A stretch of DNA of 64,000 nucleotides, from NCBI GenBank assembly GCA_023525975.1, contig CM042042.1:6331501-6395500 (forward strand). The letters run 5' to 3'. A program made the position numbers and the translations under genes. This document shows positions 58,326 through 64,000 of the stretch, one piece after another; position 1 is the first letter of the stretch; every line of letters starts with the position of its first letter. This stretch comes from Smallanthus sonchifolius. Lineage: Eukaryota; Streptophyta; Magnoliopsida; Asterales; Asteraceae. The notes under the pieces were generated by a model that saw only the letters and a program-made list of their open reading frames with translations, was not told where the DNA came from and searched no databases.

Positions 58326-60419
58326 ATGGCTTCCGCTTCCGCAAGCACTCAAAATTCGGTTGGTGGTTCTACTAGCGATGTTACGGTTGTGTCAATACTT
58401 CCTTGCTCCCGAAACCAAGAAATATGGGTTTATTTCGATTTATGCGAAATGTCGAACGGCTCGCAAAAGGCTCGTTGCAAACGTTGTGGTAAACTTTTGG
58501 CTGCGGCGGGAAATAGCAGTTTAAGGAAACATATTGCTAGTCACGCAAGACACACTCAAGAAGGTGAAAATCAAACTCAAATTGGTAGGGATGGAGGAGT
58601 TTGGCAATACAATGTCGAAAGTGTTCGTGAGAGAATGGCACATTTCGTCATTCAAGAAGGCTTGCCTTTTGATCATTTTGATAATCCGCGCTTGACGAGG
58701 ATGATACAAGAGACGCTTCAACCGAATTACACAAATGTAAGTCGTTCTACTTTGAGAAGAGATTGTTTAAAAATGTGGAAAAGAGCCAAAAAAGAATTAA
58801 TTTTAGGTTTTGAAAAATTAAATACCGGCATTAACTTAACAACGGACGTTTGGTCCGCTCCACATGGTTTACCCGAATCGTACCTTTGCGTTACCGCACA
58901 TTGGGTTCAACCGGAGTCGTGGCAAATGATGAAGCGTACGATTGCGTTTGATTATTTTGGATATCCACATACCGGTGAAAACTTATTTTATATTTTAGAC
59001 TCGGTAATTCAAACTTATAAAATTCAACCGAAAATATTTTCAATATCTTTTGATAACGCTTCAAATAACACAAACGCGGTCGAAAAATTAAAAATAAAAT
59101 ATGAACCGCCTTGTAACGGTGTTTTTTTTCATAGTCGATGTGTTGCACACATCATTAACTTGGTTGTGCAAGACGGTCTAAACGTCCAAGAAATAAGAGA
59201 CGTAAAAGAAAATTTTAAAGTGATGTTACGTGAAGTTTTTAGCACAAGCAAAAAAAGATATATAAACTATAGAAACTTGTGCCAACAAACGGATTCCATC
59301 TTTTTAGGTCCGAATTGGGACGTACCTACTAGATGGAACTCGACTTGGAAAATGTTTGAATCGGCCTTAAGGCAAAGAATTACTTTAAAACATTTCCATG
59401 ATGAACTTGTGCAAAAGAAACGTTGTTTACAAAAATTTGATAATATAAGTTGGGATATGATCGAGAAACTAACTAATTTGCTTGAGATTTTTAAAAATGC
59501 AACTACATGTTTATCGGGAGTTTATTATCCCACGTCTTCGCTAATACTTCAACAATTATACTTAATATGTAATAAATTAAAAGAGTTTGAATATCACGGC
59601 ACTATTTTTGAAAAAATGGTAAAACCTATGAAAGCTAAATTTAAAAAATATTTTTCAGAAATGCCGGCCGTTGTTACATGTTCGGCCGCCTTAAACCCAA
59701 CGATTAATGTAACCGGTGTTGAAACATTAATTGGATCAATATCGGATGATTTAAATATGTTCGAGGAAGACCCAAATTTTGAATCAAATGCAATAAGGGA
59801 TTTCAATTCGGCTTTTAATAATATGTTTGATTATTATTTACGCAAATATGGTGGAAGTGGTGATCAATCAAACATACGTGAATCAATGGGTTCGGGTTCA
59901 ACTTCTAGTAGTTCAAGGAACCCGATGCTAAATTTATTTAACACTTTAAGAAACGAAAATACTAAACGAGCTCGTGGAACCACACCAAGTAGCGAGCTTG
60001 GGAGATATCAAGCAACCGACTTTATTTCTACTCTAAGATCCGAAGAGTTTGAAAACTTTGATATCTTGAGTTGGTGGCAAGGAAGGGAATCCCAATATCC
60101 CGTTCTAGCCGCAATGGCCCGTGACCTACTAACCGTCCAAGCTTCCACGGTAGCTTCGGAATCCGCTTTTTCTCTTAGTGGCAGGGTTTTATCTATTCGA
60201 AGAACGAGGCTTACACCGAAATCTATGGAGATGTGTATTTGCTTGAAGGACCATTTGGATGCCGCCGAACGTGTACAACATGTTGCAAAACTAGAAGGCG
60301 AGCTTGACGTTGAACAAGAAATACATGAATTCGAAGTAGAACATGGGGCGGCGACTCCACTTTCGGACGAAGAACAAGCTTACGATGAAGCCCAACGTAT
60401 CTCAAGCGAAGAAGAATGA
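58326..60419 (+). CDS. hAT transposase (BED zinc finger, RICESLEEPER-like)
   Basis: Cuts and pastes the element by a DDE-type nuclease. An upstream in-frame ATG at 58221 is only about five bases past the TATA box, so would not be in the mRNA; I use ATG 58326 (697 residues). BED finger C51-x2-C54...H69-x3-H73 (RCKRCGKLL...LRKHIASH); acidic catalytic residues in LTTDVWS (near 174) and FDNASNN (near 242); a RICESLEEPER-type middle (WNSTWKMFESAL, KAKFKKYFSEM); C-terminal hAT dimerisation region about 570-650 (FDILSWWQ, YPVLAAMARDLLTVQASTVA). No stop or frameshift. BED-type domesticated relatives lack transposon ends; here the ends are present, so this is a transposon gene. Confidence 0.95.
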   Translation: MASASASTQNSVGGSTSDVTVVSILPCSRNQEIWVYFDLCEMSNGSQKARCKRCGKLLAAAGNSSLRKHIASHARHTQEGENQTQIGRDGGVWQYNVESVRERMAHFVIQEGLPFDHFDNPRLTRMIQETLQPNYTNVSRSTLRRDCLKMWKRAKKELILGFEKLNTGINLTTDVWSAPHGLPESYLCVTAHWVQPESWQMMKRTIAFDYFGYPHTGENLFYILDSVIQTYKIQPKIFSISFDNASNNTNAVEKLKIKYEPPCNGVFFHSRCVAHIINLVVQDGLNVQEIRDVKENFKVMLREVFSTSKKRYINYRNLCQQTDSIFLGPNWDVPTRWNSTWKMFESALRQRITLKHFHDELVQKKRCLQKFDNISWDMIEKLTNLLEIFKNATTCLSGVYYPTSSLILQQLYLICNKLKEFEYHGTIFEKMVKPMKAKFKKYFSEMPAVVTCSAALNPTINVTGVETLIGSISDDLNMFEEDPNFESNAIRDFNSAFNNMFDYYLRKYGGSGDQSNIRESMGSGSTSSSSRNPMLNLFNTLRNENTKRARGTTPSSELGRYQATDFISTLRSEEFENFDILSWWQGRESQYPVLAAMARDLLTVQASTVASESAFSLSGRVLSIRRTRLTPKSMEMCICLKDHLDAAERVQHVAKLEGELDVEQEIHEFEVEHGAATPLSDEEQAYDEAQRISSEEE

Positions 60420-60820
60420 AAACCGATGTTACAAAGACTACGACGAAGAATATTGAAAACATAATAAATAATTAATGCTTTGTGATTCAATTATGTTTTT
60501 TGTATTTTTTTTGTACGAACTATTGTTAAATAACTTAAAAAAATCTACAAAATAAATAAAACATGTATTTTATAGTGTATCTTTGTTAATTTTTAAATTT
60601 TTTTTTTTTCGGAACCGGTGGAACCGGTTTTTTTTAACCGGTCCGGTTCTAAATATCCGAACCGGTCCCAATAGGTTCCAAGTCTCCACACCCGGAACCG
60701 GATCCGAACCGGAACCGGTTCTAATGGATCCGGTTATTGACCAACTTTGACGGAACCGGTCCGGATCCGAACCGGATCCGGTTCAAAAAAAAAACCGATT
60801 TGTGCACCTCTATACATAAC

Positions 60821-61117
60821 TATGTTCTTAAAAGCTTTTTATTTGGGATTTCTCTCATTGTGTTTGTGTTAATTGATCATAACACAAGTAACTTTTTTTA
60901 ACAACAATTTTTTACTCATAATTACCATCTAAACCTTTATTTGCATGATTTTAAATTTTAACACACACCATCTTTATAAGGGTTAATCACTAATGTCACT
61001 AGGTCACAAGACCACGAGCAATGAAACAAGTAACTATTAACACGGATGGGGTTGGATTGACCGTGAAACACTTGTTGTAACATCATTAAAAAATAAATGC
61101 TCTAATATAATATAACT
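60821..61117. other. Intergenic
   Basis: No gene seen. Confidence 0.35.
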
Positions 61118-61552
61118 AGGTTAGAATCCCGTGTAATACACGAGTAATTTGAATATAATGTTATATATATTTAGAAATAAAAAAATGTATTTCTTTAAAA
61201 CTTGTTATTACACGGGTTGAATAAACTCGTTTATTATGCGTGTTGAATAAAATGTAATATGTTAATATATACACTCACCAAAATATGTTTTTAAAAAATA
61301 TACTTTGACTTGACAATTATATAATTACGTTAAGTTAATATATAAAACATTTTTTTTCAACTGGGTATTAAATCTTTTTTATGTAATTGATAAATATTAA
61401 TTTATATTAACTTTATTTGGTTAATAAAGATCCATAAATAGATTTATATTAAATATTTAAAAAAATGTATTAGTTTAATATTATCATTAAATAGGAGAGA
61501 GGGGCGGTAAAAACATACAACCAAAACCTTTATTTATTATATAGTATAGATT
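61118..61552. repeat. AT-rich dispersed repeat (family of 5866-7010)
   Basis: Head AATCCCGTGTAATACACGAG, internal ATTACACGGGTTGAATAAAC, tail CAAAACCTTTATTTATTA then TATAGTATAGATTA. Best delimited copy in the window; about 435 bp. Confidence 0.65.
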
Positions 61553-61822
61553 ACAATAATATACAAAAAAAAAAAATTTATTTAGACACTTGAGGTATCT
61601 TTCAATCCATTTGTCTTGTTTTTTTTATATTTTTTAATCAGATAAAAAATATAATTAAAATTGATTTATTTTAGGTTACCAAATCTACAACTATTTAAGT
61701 TTTATTTTGATTTACTTGGATAACTTGTTTATTTTTACTAATATTTTTAATACGTTTGGACTGAGGTTTAAAACTTCAAATATATTAAAAATGGCAGCAA
61801 ATTTATTTTCAATAATAGGTAG
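61553..61822. other. AT-rich intergenic DNA
   Basis: No feature recognised. Confidence 0.3.
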
Positions 61823-62058
61823 TTTTTTTATACAGGTGGACATACCGGGTTTTTTCACCAAACCGGTTCGGGTTTTTTCATAATTACAAAGCCGGTTTGG
61901 GTGGGTTGAAACTTGTTTGGGAGCGCGATGACACGGACCGGTATATGGCCCGACGGTTTGGGTCGGGTTCTAACTGGTTTGGATCAAACTGGTTTTTTGG
62001 GGGTATCGGATCGGGTTAATTTCCGAACCGGTTTTTTTTTCCATCCCTGGTTTTTTAT
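61823..62058. mobile_element. hAT-like fragment with AACCGG words
   Basis: From ACAGGTGGACATACCGGG to CCGAACCGGTTTTTTTTTCC then ATCCCTGG; the flanks share TTTTTTAT. Termini do not pair well. Its right end lies about 90 bases upstream of the putative TATA of E2 gene 3. Confidence 0.45.
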
Positions 62059-62337
62059 TCATAAGATATTTTTAATATTCATATTTTATCATGGGCTTGG
62101 GCTGTGTCTTTAGCCAGGCTTTGGTCCTGAGCCCATATATTAAGCATATAAGACGAAAGCCCAATATAAGCCAGACCGAAAGACAGTAGATCTTTGAGGT
62201 GATTGATTGCGCACTTTTTCTCTTGATTCTCCTCCTTTTTTTAATCTCTAATGTAATAAGCAGCCGTTACGTGATTTGATTTGAGTTAGGGTTTGGTTTT
62301 TTGCTGAAAATTCAGGATTTCCTTGTGGTATTGAGCA

Positions 62338-62407
62338 ATGGCTTCGAAGCGGATCTTGAAGGAGCTCAAGGATCTTCAGAAAGATCCTCCTACCTCTTGC
62401 AGCGCAG
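62338..62407 (+). CDS. Ubiquitin-conjugating enzyme E2, copy 3, exon 1 (gene runs off the window)
   Basis: The first coding exon, same MASKRILKELKDLQKDPPTS opening as copies 1 and 2, ends at a GT donor at 62408 after CSAG. Likely 5' UTR intron 62199-62315 (donor GAG|GTGATTGATT mirrors copy 1). The nucleotide sequence differs only at a few silent sites from copies 1 and 2. Only intron 1 follows before the window ends, so intactness cannot be judged; a Copia element starts within that intron. Confidence 0.9.
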
Positions 62408-62811
62408 GTACGTTCTCCGTATCGATCCGTTAGATCCTGTTTTCGATGCTTTTTTTGTGAACGTTTGATTCGATCTCTCGTGTTTTATGTTGATATGTGC
62501 GTTGTGTGACGAATTACGGTTTTGTGGCTGGAATTTAGGTTTGATTTGTTGTTTTATGTGAGGAATAGCTGAATTCTGTTGTGATTGTGTGGAAATTGTG
62601 AGGATCATGGTTTGATCTTTGTGCAAAAGTTAGGTGAAGTGATTTGCAGTGTAGTTTGCTCATTTGTTGATGTATGTTGCAGATCATAGCTACTTTGTGC
62701 GTTATTAAAGTTTTTAGATCAGATCATCCATAAACCTTGTGGTCTAACATGGTGATTGTGTTTTGAACATGAAAGTCTTATGTTATTGTAGCTTTTTCTA
62801 ATAACCATACA

Positions 62812-62990
62812 GGTAGTGGAACCAAAACTTCTTAGTCGGAGGTCATCATAATGTTCTCTTCTCTACCTAATACAACTAAGGGGTCAAACTCAGGTTTTAC
62901 TTAAAAAATCGTAACTTTTTACTAAAAAATGGACAAATTTTGGTAAACGGGGGGTCAATGGAGCCTCTTGAACCTTCCCTAGTTTCGCCG
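62812..62990. mobile_element. Possible small hAT remnant in E2 gene 3 intron 1
   Basis: Left AGGTAGTGGAACC, right GTTTCGCC, reminiscent of CAGTGGCGGAACC family ends; flanks AACCATAC / GACCATGC match at 6 of 8. Weakly supported. Confidence 0.35.
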
Positions 62991-63144
62991 ACCATGCTAC
63001 AAGCTTCTTGGATCTATATGCATGGGCTTTTTGAATGATAATTGAATTAAAAATATGATTTGTGGCGTATTTGTCTCACTGAATGATATGGAGGTTCATA
63101 AGTGAATTTTACAGAGTAATACTACATCCATTTTCTGTTAATTA

Positions 63145-64000
63145 TGTTGGGTTATGAAAGCTATTGGGTTTGGGCCGGGCTGGGCTCCCCTTTGGGCCTG
63201 TTACGGCTGGAATTAAGGGGAATAGGGCAGCCGGCCCTAATGGGCTAAAACCCATTGTTACCTATTTTAGTTTAACCTAATTTTGTCTTATATATATCTC
63301 AGTCTTGTAATTGTAATTCTTGTAGCACCTATCAATAAAAGAAAACCCTAGTTGCAGCAAGTGGATGTAGGTCACCTTGACCGAACCACTATAAATCCTT
63401 GTGTCGTTTATTGCTTTCTTCTTTTCGTTTAAGTGTGTTTGTGTGTTGTGTCCGCTGCGCTACCGACTCTGATTCCTAACAACTGGTATCAGAGCTTTGG
63501 CTCGTTGTTACACACGGTTTTCGCACGGAAAAACGATCCGAGAGGCTGTCAGAATTGCGATTGGTGCTGAACCAATCTGCTGAGTTCTGGTTCGAAGCCG
63601 CAAGGGCTGCTGTTTCGATTTTTTGCGGCTGTTTTTGTCGCTGGAGATCTAGTCGCTGACAGTTGCTGCTGTTCCGTTTCTGTTCTGCTTCTGTTCGGCT
63701 GTAACAGGGCTGATTGGAGCCTGTTTTGGCTGCTAATCACTGTCGCAGGAAGGGAGGAAGTGTAGAGCGGGTTCGATTAGGTTTTTGAGGTAGCTGCCGG
63801 ACAAACTGTTGGTCACCGGGACTGTGGTGGTTGGTTTTCTGGTCGCTGTTGATTTGGGTTGCTGCCAGGTTGATCGCCGATTAGGGTTCTAACCCTTGAG
63901 TCGACGGGTTACGTTTTTTTTTTCGTGTTCAAGTTCGTTTATCTGTTTTCTGTTTGCTATTAAGATGGCTGAGGACGGGAAGGTACAGATTGAGAAGTTC
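63145..64000 (+). mobile_element. Copia-type LTR retrotransposon, 5' end
   Basis: 5' LTR 63145-63481 (337 bp, TGTTGGG...TTCCTAACA), with TATA-like TTATATATAT near 63287-63297 and AATAAA near 63335. The primer-binding site TGGTATCAGAGC, complementary to initiator tRNA-Met 3' end, lies at 63484-63495, two bases beyond the LTR. A leader of ~470 bases precedes the gag start. The flank before the LTR is AATTA, the likely 5-bp duplication, but the 3' end is outside the window. Inserted in an intron of E2 gene 3, in the same orientation as the gene. Confidence 0.92.
63965..64000 (+). CDS. Copia Gag-Pol N-terminus (truncated by window edge)
   Basis: ATG 63965 opens a frame MAEDGKVQIEKF that runs off the window. 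This is the usual opening of Copia gag proteins that go on to FDG-x-(N/D)-(F/Y)-W. Only 12 residues are visible. Confidence 0.75.
   Translation, partial: MAEDGKVQIEKF

Larger units (their letters stand above)
57896..60812 (+). mobile_element. Complete BED-type hAT transposon
   Basis: Perfect 14-bp terminal inverted repeats TAGAGGTGCACAAA, 8-bp duplication TACATAAC on both sides (57888-57895, 60813-60820) with no mismatch. 2917 bp long; both ends are packed with GGAACCGG/CCGGTTCC words in both orientations, the typical transposase-binding subterminal array. The single transposase gene 58326-60419 is open throughout. Everything needed for activity that I can see is present. Confidence 0.95.

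Overview
This window is plant nuclear DNA. It is AT-rich, and its few genes carry introns and sit between dense, nested transposable elements. The genes are plant ones: a leucine-rich-repeat receptor kinase, group-VI ubiquitin-conjugating enzymes, a vacuolar ATPase subunit E and a miR319 precursor. The L1-like LINE tails, BED-type hAT, CACTA and Copia pieces also fit a dicot. My best guess is an Asteraceae species, because the unusual reverse transcriptase at 34.7-37.0 kb resembles proteins I remember from Artemisia, Tanacetum and sunflower relatives. That assignment is inference.

Layout. 0-7 kb: a decayed hAT derivative, a Harbinger ORF1 remnant, a SINE, a 530-bp fold-back element with a 9-bp target duplication, and AT-rich dispersed repeats. 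7.4-8.5 kb: a three-copy tandem repeat, then a MIR319 gene on the minus strand. 8.8-19 kb: two SINEs with long target duplications, three related Tourist-like MITEs, hAT MITEs, a fold-back element split by a hAT, a 5'-truncated LINE and a dead hAT transposase. 18.9-23.5 kb: a broken DNA transposon with arrays of a palindromic motif at both ends, split by a 2.46-kb solo LTR. 24-34.4 kb: MITEs, CACTA ends, two LTR remnants, a dead Copia element and a hAT nested in a hAT. 34.7-37.0 kb: a 5'-truncated, frameshifted non-LTR retroelement with a C-terminal CCHC/PD-D region like restriction-type endonucleases.

The second half holds the intact genes. VHA-E lies at 37.4-39.8 kb (minus, six exons, one GC-AG intron). 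An LRR receptor kinase with pseudokinase motifs lies at 44.7-48.0 kb (two exons). Three tandem UBC8/UBC10-type E2 genes start at 50.1, 54.8 and 62.3 kb; the third is cut by the window edge. The first two encode 148-residue proteins that differ at one residue. A complete BED-finger hAT transposon (57896-60812, perfect 8-bp target duplication, one uninterrupted transposase frame) lies between E2 copies 2 and 3. A Copia retrotransposon begins inside the third E2 gene's first intron.

The main theme is datable transposition. About a dozen insertions can be delimited to the base by their target duplications, several are nested, and one related pair (the full hAT and a 593-bp element) looks like an autonomous and non-autonomous partnership. 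Positions and splice sites were read by eye; family names rest on motif recognition, not on searches.
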